From positions 23,250,001-23,314,000 of the forward strand of contig NC_065872.1 of assembly GCF_933775445.1 (NCBI RefSeq): DNA of 64,000 nucleotides. Direction: 5' to 3'. The notes below the pieces were generated by a model. The model was given only the letters and a program-made list of their open reading frames with translations, had not been told where the DNA came from and ran no database searches. Of this stretch, positions 34,458 through 47,600 are shown piece after piece (position 1 is the first letter of the stretch; each line of letters opens with the position of its first letter). The stretch is from Argentina anserina. Its lineage: Eukaryota > Streptophyta > Magnoliopsida > Rosales > Rosaceae. The position numbers were made by a program, and so were the translations under genes.

Positions 34458-37276
34458 TCATCCACGATGGCCCCGACCACCACATTCTGAACACATTATG
34501 TTACCAGTTCCCCCACAACCTACAATATTAAATTAGAATATTGTCATTTAAGGTGAAATATCAAAGCTGCAAAATTAAATCAACTTCTGACTATCAAGTG
34601 CGCAATCGACTTTTCTTCTGAAGTGAGCATCACCAACAAAAGCCTATCAAATCCAACGAACACAATTTAAATTATGATCTCCAATGGATCAAGTATCTGG
34701 TTAATTAGAACTCAAAACGATGCATCTGTGGAATTACTCACAGACAAAAGATTGTGTTTAAACAGAAGTAAGCATTCATTCCAGCTACTGTTTTGAAATG
34801 AGTAAAGCTTTATATGAGGATATCTCTTGGACAAGGCTTTTGACATCAAGTATATATTGGAAAGAAAATAAGATCAAGAAATGAGAACAACCTTAGTTAC
34901 CATTTTTCATACATTGTAGAAGAATTATACTAACTGGTCTGGAAAAGAAATTGATAAACAAAAATCAAAATGCATTATAGAGAAGGAAACAGAAGTGGCA
35001 GATGAAAATGACATTATCCTTTGTGATACATATCTTGACATATGCCTCTCCATATGGCCAACTTCTCAAGTATCCAGAATAGATCATACAGTCACTGGAT
35101 TCCAACCCACAGTACTTATTGCTACAGCAATTTTTTTTTTTTTGAGGAAGCTACAGCAATACATTTGATTGTTCTATATCTATTGTTTTTTGCGATATTT
35201 TATCTCCCCCTATAAGAACTTTCTAAATAAACTGGAAACCAATTAACCAGTATTTCATTTTTGTACTTGTTTCCACAAATTATTAGATGTTGACTATTTT
35301 CTTCCATTATCCAACTCCACTGCATTTTCTCCAAAACGAAGAATACTAAATCTGAAAATGAAAAAAACAATGCAACATCAATGAAAGGTATCTTAGAGCA
35401 ACGATGAAAGTGTTGCCATTCCCCCCACGTCTCACTTTATTTTTTTTAAGTGAGCCCAGATATGGCCCTGCTTCTCCACAATTATTCATATACAGAGTTA
35501 TTATCTCCTCTCTGGTGTTTGAATAGTCACTTTTGAATATATATATATATAGAGCTTCTCGGCTGCGGACGTCCGTACGGTGCGGATTCGGCGATTCCGG
35601 CCACCGGCGACGCGCAACGACGACACCAACTAGTACAGCCGCACTCCCCTCCTCCCGGCACTCCTGTATGTGCTGGCCGGAGCTACAGCGCCGGCCTATG
35701 GCGGCCGGAATCTCGAAATCTCCGCACGGTGTTCATAAATTTGAAAGTTCGAGATTCCGGCCGGCACAGACATGAGCGCTGGGGAGGAGGGGAGTGCGGC
35801 TGTGCTGGTCGGCGCCATCGTTGCGCGTCGGCGGTGGCCGGAATCGTCTAATCTGCACCGTGCGGACATCCGCAGCCGAGAAGCTCTATATATATATATA
35901 TAATAAAAAAACTTCTAGTGACAATCCCTACCGGTAAAATAAGGTATAAAACTGTTCAGACCATGACCGATGTGAGCTAGTTTCAGATTCATGCCACTTA
36001 CGAGTAAATTGCAAAATGTAGTTGAGCTGAAGGCCAAAGTATTTTCTGGGGGTGGAAAAACTATAAATCCTTTGAGTCACACTTACTAGAAATAAATGAT
36101 ATACTGAACAGCTAGATTGAAATCATTACTTGCATATGTAAGTGTAACACTAAAGCTGTTGAGAGAAGAAAATTGATTTACCTAAACAGCGGACCTTGAC
36201 GATAATGCCCTGACTCTCCAATATTGAATCAACATACAGGCCTGAACCAGAGCAGGTTGTGCAGAGGACGGCGCCTTTTGCATCACAATCTACACATCGA
36301 GGATTGTTTCCAATGAATTTTTCGACCAAATGTATCCCTACGGGCTTCTCGATTACCTCTTCCGGAATAGCCTTATCATAACAGAACAAGGATTCAAGAC
36401 TGCTTCTTTGTTTATGGTCATCTCCAGCTGAGCACTCAGCCTACACTATCAAACAAACTCTGTAAGAGATTAACATCCATGACACATTTATAATGCAAGA
36501 CTATAAGCAAATATTGAAGACTCTTCAATCTTATTTACCTACAAAGATGGCAAAGATGCTAAATTTGTATATCCATCTTTCAATGGAACGTATGGAAATG
36601 TGGAATGCATACTCAACTATCTATACTGCACCGAAATTTAAATTTGAGCGTTAACTCTAATTCGTTAGTTGTTCCATGAAATTGAATGTAATTTATCAGA
36701 GGAGAGGGAAATTGAAAGGAACAAGCAAAACATGTTTTTACAGTAAATGAAAATTCTTCTATTTAGCACTTACCAATTCATATACTAATTATTGCTAGCT
36801 CCTTCAAACTCTCCATATTTTATTCAGCCAATGATAACAACTACAGCAATGGTTCAGTTTGGCATATTTCATATCTGAAAATTATGCTAGTTCGGCATTT
36901 CCAACATGAATACATGTCAAAGAGATTCCCAACAGGAACCATGGTTTAAGTTACTGCAGTGAATTAAGAACCTCATCTCGGTTGCAAATTCAATTTACGG
37001 TGTTCGATATTTGGAAACAAAAAAAAAGAAAAAAAGAAATTAGAGCAAAAAGTAAACCAGCAGGAGGAAGGAGAGGCTGACCCCATGCGATTTATGCGGA
37101 GCAGAACTAGAAACGGAGCCATTTGGAGGAATGGCACAGATTCTGGTGATGGAGCTGCCGCGTTTGAGATTCTGAAAGGCGCAGGCGAAACTGTTATTGA
37201 ACTTTAATTTTGCGGAAGAAGCAGAGCTGATTGCAGAAATGGAAGACGCCATATTTAGAGCAGCAGCAGAACCCAT
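34458..37276 (-). CDS. Plastid-type DnaJ cysteine-rich zinc-finger protein, three exons
   Basis: The exons on the minus strand are 37276-37082, 36440-36182 and 34519-34458 (stop TGA 34460-34458), with GT/AG borders and matching phases, giving 171 residues. The first about 60 residues are rich in Ser and Ala, typical of a chloroplast transit peptide. The C-terminal part has four CxxC motifs: CVDC, CTTCSGSG, CLGCGGTG (formed across the exon 2-3 junction) and CSECGGRG. This is the zinc-binding domain of DnaJ without its J domain, a class acting in plastid protein folding or thiol chemistry. From memory the closest Arabidopsis protein is At5g17840. Intron 2 (34520-36181) holds a GC-rich near-palindrome. 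The gene reads without damage. Confidence 0.88.
35121..35160. repeat. Very short poly(T) insertion with an 11-bp direct repeat
   Basis: GCTACAGCAAT occurs at 35121-35131 and 35150-35160, separated only by a run of T and GAGGAA. This looks like the A-tail of an extremely truncated retroposon on the minus strand with its target duplication. Confidence 0.4.
35551..35887. mobile_element. GC-rich near-palindromic element (MITE) inserted in a TA microsatellite
   Basis: The left arm reads inward as AGAGCTTCTCGGCTGCGGAC, and the right end, reverse-complemented, gives AGAGCTTCTCGGCTGCGGAT. The match continues for about 110 bp (GATTCCGGCCACCG, CAGCCGCACTCCCCTCCTCC) with few differences, leaving about 100 bp of loop. 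Both sides are (TA)n, as expected if a TA-targeting element entered a microsatellite. The composition is much richer in GC than the surrounding intron. No protein is supported; an open frame across the left arm is a by-product of GC richness. Confidence 0.75.
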
Positions 37277-38830
<1,554 letters not shown>

Positions 38831-39025
38831 AGACCGCTTCTGGTGTTTGAAATAGTCATTAATAGTCTGCTTCATTGGTACAAATTAGACCTTTAAAAGA
38901 GAAATTGGGCCAAACGGAGTCACCCAACCTGATGTTACAACTAAACCGAAATCTGTATTTTGAGCAACTCAGAAACTTTTGAAAGCTGGCCCAAATGCTT
39001 AAAGTAAAATCCCAAAACGGTTCAA

Positions 39026-39206
39026 TTTCGTTTATACAGTCAGTAGCTGACCGTGGAATGCATGCTCAACCACCATTGGATGTAAATTGAAGGGTGTGGA
39101 AAATCTTTTTAAAATTAAGTTATTTTATTTTCAACCCTTGGATTTTTATATCCAATTGTGGTTGAGCATGAATTCCACGGTCAACTACTAACTGTGTGAA
39201 CGAAAC
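39026..39206. mobile_element. Small foldback MITE
   Basis: Two arms of about 75 bp are inverted copies: left TTTCGTTTATACAGTCAGTAG...GACCGTGGAATGCATGCTC, right the reverse complement of TTTCGTTCACACAGTTAGTAG...GACCGTGGAATTCATGCTC, around a short AT-rich loop. No convincing target duplication was identified. It is non-coding. Confidence 0.65.
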
Positions 39207-40154
39207 TGGAGATCGTTATATTTTGACCAAAAAAGGCTAGTTTTGTTTTACTTACTGCCTAGGTGTATTATTTGTTTGGTGTTTTGGCAAAGGGTTGTGC
39301 ATCTTTGGCTGGTGGCCAAACTTTAAAGGCGGGCAAGCAAAACGGCCAATTATTCACAGCTTCTGTATTCTGGCTACATGTACCCAGACAAGGTCCGGTA
39401 GGAATACTAAACTGGCATTCGCTAAATCACACGATTTAGGTTTTGAAGGTTGTGTCTGTCCTACATCTTCTTTCAATCAATTTCCATGGTGGGAACTGCC
39501 TACCGAGGTTGTCACGTTCCCTATTCTTTAGAAACGACGAAATGAAAGCCACATAATTTTGATTTGATTCAATTGGCTTGTCTGTCGTTTGATTATTCAG
39601 TAGTGGTGGGCTTTGTCCGAGAAATCATTTAAGTGTTGGGGACAACGATCATATGTAGTTTAAGATTATTAAATATTGGTTTTTTTGGATTTCTTCATTT
39701 TACAGAAATTTAGGCTGTTGGATAATGTTGTCTGTGCTCTAAGATATGCTACTTGTTTGACTTCGTTTACAGTTGCATATTGCGTGATGCAATTGTGTTT
39801 ATCCTTTCGTTCAATCCTTTTCTTCTTTTTATATGGCAATAATGCATGGAAAATTCGGCCAATATCATCAGCACAATGTGATGGATATATATAATTGCAT
39901 GCATGTGTTGCATTACAATTAGTTTTGCCGCATGACCATGAGAAATGAATTCTGTGATGCAATTTGCGAAGAAGATTGAATACAAGACTGGAGCTTTCCT
40001 TTCTATTTGAGAGTTAAGGTGTATGAGGTGTGATGGAGGAGTTGTGAAATGAGACACAAGATGAAGATGTAAGGGATATATTTCTAGTCTCTTATGGTTG
40101 AACATCTTCTGCATCAAAAAACTCACTAACGGCAAAGTTTATCTATGTTGGTTT

Positions 40155-40547
40155 CAGTGGAGGAGCCAGAAATTTAAATTAACTGGTGCACCTAAAAAAA
40201 TATAAAAATATAAATTCTACATATATATCACAAATTATTTGTAATTGTGGCATTCAGAATTTGAACAAGCACTAAAATACTTTCTTAACTACTAATAAAT
40301 TGACTATGAGAATCTAAGTCCTATATTGAAAAAGATAGGTATTTTGTTAAAAATCCACTTGAGAACATAAGAAAACTAAGCAAAAACTAGTAAATGAATA
40401 GAAAAACACATTTGCCGCTTAGAGGAATCGAACATAGGACCTTTAGGTTTGAGCAAACATAGCTAACCAACTGAAATGGTGACATGAGAACTATAAAACA
40501 ATATAAACGTACTGGGACCAGTAGGCACCAATGTAGCTCCGCCACTG
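40155..40547. mobile_element. Non-autonomous hAT element (MITE) with a tRNA-like core
   Basis: It starts CAGTGGAGGAGCCAG and ends, reverse-complemented, CAGTGGCGGAGCTAC, which are good terminal inverted repeats. It is flanked by the perfect 8-bp duplication GTTGGTTT (40147-40154 and 40548-40555). On the minus strand the interior contains TCAGTTGGTTAGC and then ATGTTCGATTCC (about 40480 to 40425), spaced like the A and B boxes of a tRNA promoter. No transposase is present. Confidence 0.85.
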
Positions 40548-41551
40548 GTTGGTTTTGTGGTCGGCTTGTAGATGATGAGGACGCAAAAATTAACTTGATT
40601 TCAACAACTGAACCTTACAACGATGTGAAGGTTGATTAAAGACTGAAGAGGGTGGCAATGAAAACATCATTGGATAGGGAATGAATAAGAAAATTGGTCA
40701 CTTTCAGCAATTGAATAGAGCCCTTATTTTGAAGAAATGATTGTTGAACTACGATCCATACGTGATACGTCTCTTTGATCGCTCATATTCATACTGTAAT
40801 TTATTGAGGATGAATTGACATAATCGGACTATATCCTCGTGGTTAGTAAACAATAACTATCGTATTGTAAAGACGTTTCCTTGGCTCCTTGTGAGATAGA
40901 GATTGCTCAATCCCGCACTACGGTGAGAACTGAGCCGATGACGGTGGACGAAGAGAGCTGGTCTCGGCTGGACCCCACATTTCAAAGCTGATTTCTCGAT
41001 CGATCATCAAAAAACATTATCGAGTCGATAGATATATCTTGCCGTAAAACTATCTAGTTGGATTCGGATTTAATAGATAGATACGTCAAGTAGTGTTTTT
41101 GAAGTAATCAATTAGCTTTATGGTATGAAGCATGCAACTATTCTCTAAGTTCAGTTTCGAAATGAGTTGAGCACTTCTATAAATTTGTTGGCAAATGAGT
41201 TGGGCGCTCAACATGATTTATATTATTAGGCAGATGATTTAAACAGACTCATTTGGGTCGTTTATCTTTCTAATTTAATATTCGGTATCCAAACAATAGT
41301 TATTTTGACTAATAATTTTTTTAAGAGATCGTAATTCGAAGTCGCAAAAGATTGCATGATGTAATTCTCAATTATAACTTAATGAAAGTAATCGGTTTTT
41401 TCCAGAGGAGATTTGTTGGAGAAATTAACATTTTGGGGATAGACAATGTGTGCATAACGTGTTCGAAATCCAAGCAAGAAAAAGGACACGCGGGCGTTGA
41501 GTTAGTTAACGAGTCAAGACACCAATTAGTAAAGTAATGATATCTTTTGGT

Positions 41552-41684
41552 CACTTTCTTCCCCGGGCAAAAGAATACAGGGTGAATTCCGTTTTAACTT
41601 TTTGGTCGACAAGTAAAGTACACTTTCTTCTCCGGGCAAAAGAATACAAGGTAAATTTCATTTTTAACTTCTTGGTCGGTAGGT
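41552..41684. repeat. Imperfect tandem repeat, two copies of about 66 bp
   Basis: CACTTTCTTCCCCGGGCAAA at 41552 and CACTTTCTTCTCCGGGCAAA at 41620 begin two copies that both continue through AGAATACA and TTTTAACTT..TTGGTCG. It lies about 520-650 bp before the CCX start codon. Confidence 0.7.
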
Positions 41685-41788
41685 AATTCCGTACGAGTTA
41701 AGTCCCCAGTTATTCCTAAGATTCCATCATTCATGTTCTCACAGACGCATCTGTTCTTTTTCCCGGGATGTCGACATCTAACCAACCG

Positions 41789-41796
41789 CCACGTGT
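41789..41796 (+). promoter_or_regulatory. G-box/ABRE-like motif upstream of CCX
   Basis: CCACGTGT stands about 420 bp before the CCX start codon, with ACGACGTGTG about 60 bp further on. Such motifs bind bZIP factors of abscisic-acid responses. Function here is inference only. Confidence 0.35.
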
Positions 41797-42206
41797 GTTT
41801 CGGTTGTTTGTTTTGTGGGACCCACGTCCATGAGTCAGTGCGCATCGTAAACGACGTGTGTGTCAGTGACCTCCCAACCAAGTCAGAACCTGTGATCTAA
41901 GCCTTCACCCCCAGAAAAAGTGAAGCATATATTCCCGCACTGAAGCAAGGAACCAGATGTGAATTCATATTTCAGATCAGAAAGCAAAGGAATTTTGTTA
42001 AATATTTTTCAACACTTATTACGTACCCTTTGCTTTGCTTCCTTGACCCATTTTCACCAAACAGAAACTATTTCCATTTTGTAAGCCTGCAATCACAAGT
42101 CAGAAACCATAACAAGGTAACTGCTTGCCTCTTTCATCCTCTCAGGCATATATTAGTTGTGTGTCTCGGCTGTAGCTCAATTGCTTGCTCATGCTTGAGG
42201 TTCCCA

Positions 42207-43967
42207 ATGAAAACCTTTTGTTCCAGACCCCTGTACAGAAACTATATCATTTTCTTGAATCTCTCTTTTCTCTTTGTGGCTTCCACTCTCTTGGTTGTAT
42301 ACAGTTCCCACTCTTCACAGTTTCTAGTTCTAAGCTTTCACAGCAGTAATGAGCAAGGGTGCGGGGATCTTAATGGTATAGGTGATTATGCAGAGAAGTG
42401 CTTGTACCTCAAATCCAAGAACCCATGTGTCTCCCAAGGCTATATTGATTATCTTTACATCTTCTATTGTAGTTTTGGAACTTCCCCTCTTTTGGGTTAT
42501 GGGTTTTTGTTGTTTTGGCTTCTGGTTTTGTTCTATCTATTGGGTAATACAGCTTCTGAGTACTTCTGTTCTTCACTTGAGAGTCTGTCAAGGCTATTGA
42601 AATTGTCCCCTACGATTGCTGGGGTTACTCTTCTCTCCCTTGGCAATGGTGCCCCTGATGTCTTCTCCACTTTTGTTTCTATTATGGGTAGTGGTGGGAC
42701 GAACATCAACGTTGGTCTCAACACAGTTCTGGGAGGTGCCTCCTTTGTGTCATGTGTTGTGGTTGGAATCATAAGCATATCAATTCGTAAAAGGCTTGTT
42801 CGTGTTGACAAATCTGCTTTCGTGAGAGACACCAGCTTCTACCTTTTGGTTATCCTGTGCTTGTTTCTGATTTTGATTCAGAAAGAAATAGATGTGTGGG
42901 CTGCCATGGCTTTTTCTACACTGTATATTGTTTATGTGATTGTGGTGTATGTATCACATACACATGTATCACATACACATGGGTGGAATTCTGGCAAACC
43001 AAGTGAATCACACGGTAATATAAGCAACGGTAGTCATGACTTGACAGTACCAATCATGAGTAGCATTGAGAGGGAGGAAAGTGAAGATCGGCTTAGTGCT
43101 GCAGAGGAAGGAGCTTTAAGTTCTGCGGTAGAAGAAGCAAAGAGAGGGTGCTACCAACTCCCCGGACCATCAGATTCTTGTCGAATGTTGATCTTCATAC
43201 TTGAGTTGCCTCTTTATATTCCCAGGAGATTGACAATTCCTGTTGTTTCTGAAGATAGATGGTCTAAGCCGTATGCAGTTGCTTCGGTGACACTAGCACC
43301 AGTGCTATTGTCATCCCTTTGGAACCATCAATATGCAAACGCTAGCTTCCAGAAAAGCCTCTTGATCTATGTGATTGGATTGATTATTGGTCTACTTTTC
43401 GGGTTTGTTGCGTGTAGGACAACAGAGATGTCAAACCCACCAAAAAAATGCTTATTTCCTTGGCTTGCTGCTGGCTTTTTGATGAGTGTTACTTGGAGTT
43501 ACATTACAGCTCAGGAGCTGGTGGCCTTGTTAGTGTCAATAGGATACATATTAGGCATTAGTCCTTCAATATTAGGACTAACAATCCTAGCTTGGGGTAA
43601 TTCACTTGGGGATTTGATAACCAATTTGACCATGGCTTTGAATGGAGGACCAGAAGGAGCACAGATTGCATTCTCTGCCTGTTATGCCGGTCCTATCTTC
43701 AACACTCTCTTTGGGTTGGGGTTATCACTTGTTGGCTCTTCTTGGTCCAAATACCCTTCAGCTGTAGTCATTCAGGGAGATCCATACCTCTTGGAGACAC
43801 TGGGTTTATTAGCAGGAGGCCTGCTTTGGGCACTTGTGGTTTTGCCAAGGAGGGGTATGACCCTTGATGGGGTATTGGGGGGTGGTCTTCTAGTTATGTA
43901 CATCATTTCTATGTCTTTGAGGTTGTTTCAAACACTAGGGTCTTTGCAGCTACAAACAAAGTTATAG
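42207..43967 (+). CDS. CCX: Cation/calcium exchanger (CCX family)
   Basis: CCX proteins belong to the Ca2+/cation antiporter superfamily and exchange Ca2+, Na+ or K+ across endomembranes. The gene is a single exon of 586 codons, a normal family length. The start at 42207 (MKTFCSRPLYRNYIIFLNLS) is chosen because it sits just before the first hydrophobic helix; the frame is open to 42030, but that part looks like leader. The two antiporter alpha repeats are intact: SLGNGAPDVFSTFVS (residues about 144-158) and AWGNSLGDLITNLTMA (462-477). Between them lies a hydrophilic loop (about 250-325) containing a duplicated VSHTH coded by a 15-bp tandem repeat. About a dozen membrane helices are visible. 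From memory the closest Arabidopsis genes are CCX1/CCX2 (At5g17860/At5g17850). No lesion is seen. Confidence 0.93.
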   Translation: MKTFCSRPLYRNYIIFLNLSFLFVASTLLVVYSSHSSQFLVLSFHSSNEQGCGDLNGIGDYAEKCLYLKSKNPCVSQGYIDYLYIFYCSFGTSPLLGYGFLLFWLLVLFYLLGNTASEYFCSSLESLSRLLKLSPTIAGVTLLSLGNGAPDVFSTFVSIMGSGGTNINVGLNTVLGGASFVSCVVVGIISISIRKRLVRVDKSAFVRDTSFYLLVILCLFLILIQKEIDVWAAMAFSTLYIVYVIVVYVSHTHVSHTHGWNSGKPSESHGNISNGSHDLTVPIMSSIEREESEDRLSAAEEGALSSAVEEAKRGCYQLPGPSDSCRMLIFILELPLYIPRRLTIPVVSEDRWSKPYAVASVTLAPVLLSSLWNHQYANASFQKSLLIYVIGLIIGLLFGFVACRTTEMSNPPKKCLFPWLAAGFLMSVTWSYITAQELVALLVSIGYILGISPSILGLTILAWGNSLGDLITNLTMALNGGPEGAQIAFSACYAGPIFNTLFGLGLSLVGSSWSKYPSAVVIQGDPYLLETLGLLAGGLLWALVVLPRRGMTLDGVLGGGLLVMYIISMSLRLFQTLGSLQLQTKL

Positions 43968-44520
43968 CATTACTTAATTCAGTTAATTGTAACAAGGTAA
44001 GTGTCAGGATGTATATACACTTGAGCTTTCTGTAGTGTGCTCGACTAGCATAACTTTTTTGTAAGTTATAGCATTACTACCTTTTGTAAGTTATAGCGTT
44101 TAATTACTACATTTCATAAGTTATTAGAATTGATTTTAACTTGCTGAATAGTTTGTAACTTTTTTTTATATTTTTTTTTATGAAAGAATAGTTTGTAACT
44201 TTGGAACTTATAGTTGAGCATAACATACTAAATGTAACTTACTATTTCGGATATTATTATGGACGGAATTGTGTGTACTAGGATTAATGCCAGGGGCATA
44301 AGTGTAATTTCACGCTAACAGCAAACAGTAAAAAGTTAAAATGTAAAGGTAAAACCAGATTTTTCACTTTTCTTAATTCCGATCAAAATCCTGTCACCAA
44401 AATCGGTTCGAAATCCTTCTCGATCAACATGCAGTAGTTGAATTCAGTTCCTATCAACCCACCAAAATTGATGTTTTCATAGAAATTAGGCCAATTTATT
44501 TGTTCAATAGAAAACCCTAG

Positions 44521-44577
<57 letters not shown>

Positions 44578-44640
44578 TCCTTCACCACCGTATTTCTTTC
44601 AGATCTCTCCACCGTATTCCTTCACCACCGTACAATTCAT
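43968..44640. other. 3' flank of CCX with a CT microsatellite
   Basis: AT-rich DNA including a (CT)n tract at 44522-44575. No gene recognised. Confidence 0.5.
44522..44575. repeat. (CT)n microsatellite
   Basis: About 27 CT units without interruption. Confidence 0.95.
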
Positions 44641-44649
44641 CATTTGTCC

Positions 44650-47600
44650 AAGGCCGGTCTTTTTTTTGCCGGACCCGGACCGGACCGGCAACACATATTA
44701 CGGGCTGATTTTTGTGTAGGAATATTAAAGGACCGGGTAGGGCCCGGCAAAAAAAAGGCATATCCAGTCCCAAAATTACAACAAATGGCCAAACCCTGTA
44801 ATATAATTCTATTCATTTTCATGAACAAATGATGAATTGATGATGCATAGCACAGTATATGTGTTGCCCTGGAATGTTTTGCATGATGCAACAATATTAT
44901 GATGACATGATAATATGAAAATGATGAATTCAAAAATCAAAATGATGGCATAAATGCATGATGCAGCAGTGCAGCACAACCACAACAGCAGTCCAGCAGA
45001 CATATGTATCACATATAATCATCATGCGGCTCAACAAACAAAGTACAAAATGCAGTACATCAGTCCACCAAAATAACCAAATTTAAGTCCTTAAGTCCCA
45101 AGTTGCAAATTCAACAGTTCAACATAAACCAGCAAATAGAAAAAAGTTCAAAAACAATTCAAAGTCTCAAGTTGTGCTCTTAACATTGTCGGCAAGATTA
45201 ATAGAAAAAACAATTCAAATCAAAAGCTCTTCTTTCCTTCATTCCTTGTCTCAGACTCTCAGTTGTCTGCTCCAAGCATCCAAAATTGTGAAAATACCAG
45301 AACTTGCTTTCTATCTTCTCCCTATCAAAATAAAACAAACTATACAATTATAAGTTTACAACAATATAACTTATAGACATCTAACATAATCAACTAATTG
45401 AACTGAGTGAACTAATTGTAATCATAAATGATGAATTGAAAACGAAACATTACTGAACAACACAAATTAGACTTACAAAATTATTGTACCTTTCTTCTTC
45501 TTTGATGGAAGCATCATCATTTTCAGGACCTTTGGTTGAGGCTCGGGGTTGGAGGTTCCAACTGCATCACTTGCAGCACGGGGTGGTTGAGGTTGAACTT
45601 GTTTTTCTTTTGGTTGAGGCTTGGGGTTGGAGGTTCCAACAGAAGGTGTAGCCTTTATGGTTGAGGTTCCACTTGTTTTTCTTTTCTTTTCTGCCACCAT
45701 TTGGGCTGCTAGGGCTGATGCTTCATTGTCACTAGTTTCAACGACAACCTTCTTCTTTCCCTTGCCCTTTTCTACCTTTTCCTTTGCTCTTGTTTTTGCT
45801 GCATCTGCAAATTACAAATTACAACAACAAACAACACAAACTTTAGAGTTTTAAAAACATAAACATTAAAGTCTCAAAGAGGCAAAGTGTTCACTAGTAA
45901 CTTGGTAAGTACACCAACCTTTCTCCATCTTTTCATAAAACTCAAGCTCTTCTACACTTGGATAAAAACTCAATATCTGATTTATCCTTCTTTTTTATCC
46001 AATTTTGCAAGGAAACCAATGTTTCCACTGTCTTAGGAGAGAAAGAACTCCTAAAAGGATCAACCACCCTAACACCGGTGCTAAATGTGGAATCTGATGC
46101 TACAGTGCTAACTTGAATAGCAAGGATATCCTTTGTGACAAAAGCAAGATTTGGATATTTGCATCCATTCAATTTCCACCACTTCAATAGACTCCAATTA
46201 TCTGCTTCTTGTGGTGGTGGTAATTCAATGGGATCAAGGAGGTATCTATCAACTTCACTCTCAACTACAACTTTATCTGATTCAGCAAGAACCTTTTGTC
46301 AATCTCTCATCATGTCGGCCATTTTCCCTGACTTCTTCACTGATTTAGACTTGGATGAAGATTTTGTAGCTTTTGTGCTTCCAACAACAACAATTGGTGC
46401 AGTACTGCTTCTATAACTAGCACTCCTGGAAGAAGCATTGCTTGATGTCCTATATATATAAGTTAAAGACACCAATAGCTCTTTGACAGAATTTGCCTTG
46501 GCTTTGGATTGAGCAGCAGAATAGTTGAGCTGAGTTAAGCATAAATGAGCTATGTTCTCAACTTGAACCTAGGATCTAACACCAAGGGGCAACTAACAAC
46601 AACTGATTCATGTCTTCGATGCAACCATAATACTTTCTGAATTTCGCTTGCATCTTTTTAGCCATTTCCATCATTAGGTCTTTTGTTCCACTTTCATCCA
46701 ACTCCTCACTTGGAACAAACAATACATTAATTTCCGTTTCGATTGCTACAACATCATGGAATGCTTTATGAGCAGTAGGGGGTTTCGTTGCACTCATTCT
46801 CATTGTGACATCATAAAATACCCTAAAAAACTTCACTAAAATTGCTGCTTTGTCCCAATCCTCAGCAGTTGGGGGTCCAACTCTTTTTCTGCTTCTTGTT
46901 GTCTTAGTGGTGTGACAACATCAGATTCAACCTCTTCTTCCTCAGGTTCTTCATCTTCATCAAAATAACTTTTATACTTGTTCATTTCCTCCCTATCCAT
47001 CCTCTCAAAAGCTGGTCGCACATCCGAAGCTAAATCAAGTAGCAAAAAGGTGGAATTCCATCTTGTTGGAAGATCCAACACCGGTATTTTTAACATCTTT
47101 ATCTATGTTCCCTTCCAATTTCTGCTTCTCCACACAAAGCTTGAAGACATGTAATCTATTAGAGCTGCTTCTTATGTACTTCACCACATTCTTAATTGCG
47201 GCAGTACTTTTATTTGTGATGGACAAACCAGCTTGCACTATGATGTTTAAGATGTGAGCCAAGCACCTCACATGAATGTACTTTCCATCAAACACCAGAG
47301 GGTTTTTTCCATCCTGCCATTTTCCCTTGGATGTATTGTATGGCCACCTTATTAGCATTTGCATTATCAACTAAGATAGTCAACACTTTATCTATGCTCC
47401 ACCTCAACAAACAAGACTCCAAAATCCTCCCGATAGTTGTGCCTTTGTGATTGGGAATCACACAAAAGTTGATGATCCTCTTGTGCAAATTCCAACTAGC
47501 GTCTATGAAGTGTGCAGTCAACACCATATAATTGATATTCTGTACTGAAGTCCACGTATCCGTCGTCAAGCAAACCCTATGACTACTCAGAACCTTCCTC

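Larger units (their letters stand above)
40548..42206. other. Upstream region of the CCX gene
   Basis: No other gene was found. The region contains an imperfect direct repeat at 41552-41615 and 41620-41684 and a G-box near 41790. The CCX reading frame is open upstream from 42030 but this is leader. Confidence 0.5.

Noticed and set aside
35533..35775. Plus-strand open frame across the GC-rich palindrome
   Set aside because: It exists only because of the GC-rich inverted-repeat arm and begins in the TA microsatellite.
42030..42206. N-terminal extension of the CCX protein
   Set aside because: The extra 59 residues lack family similarity and the Met at 42207 sits correctly before the first membrane helix.
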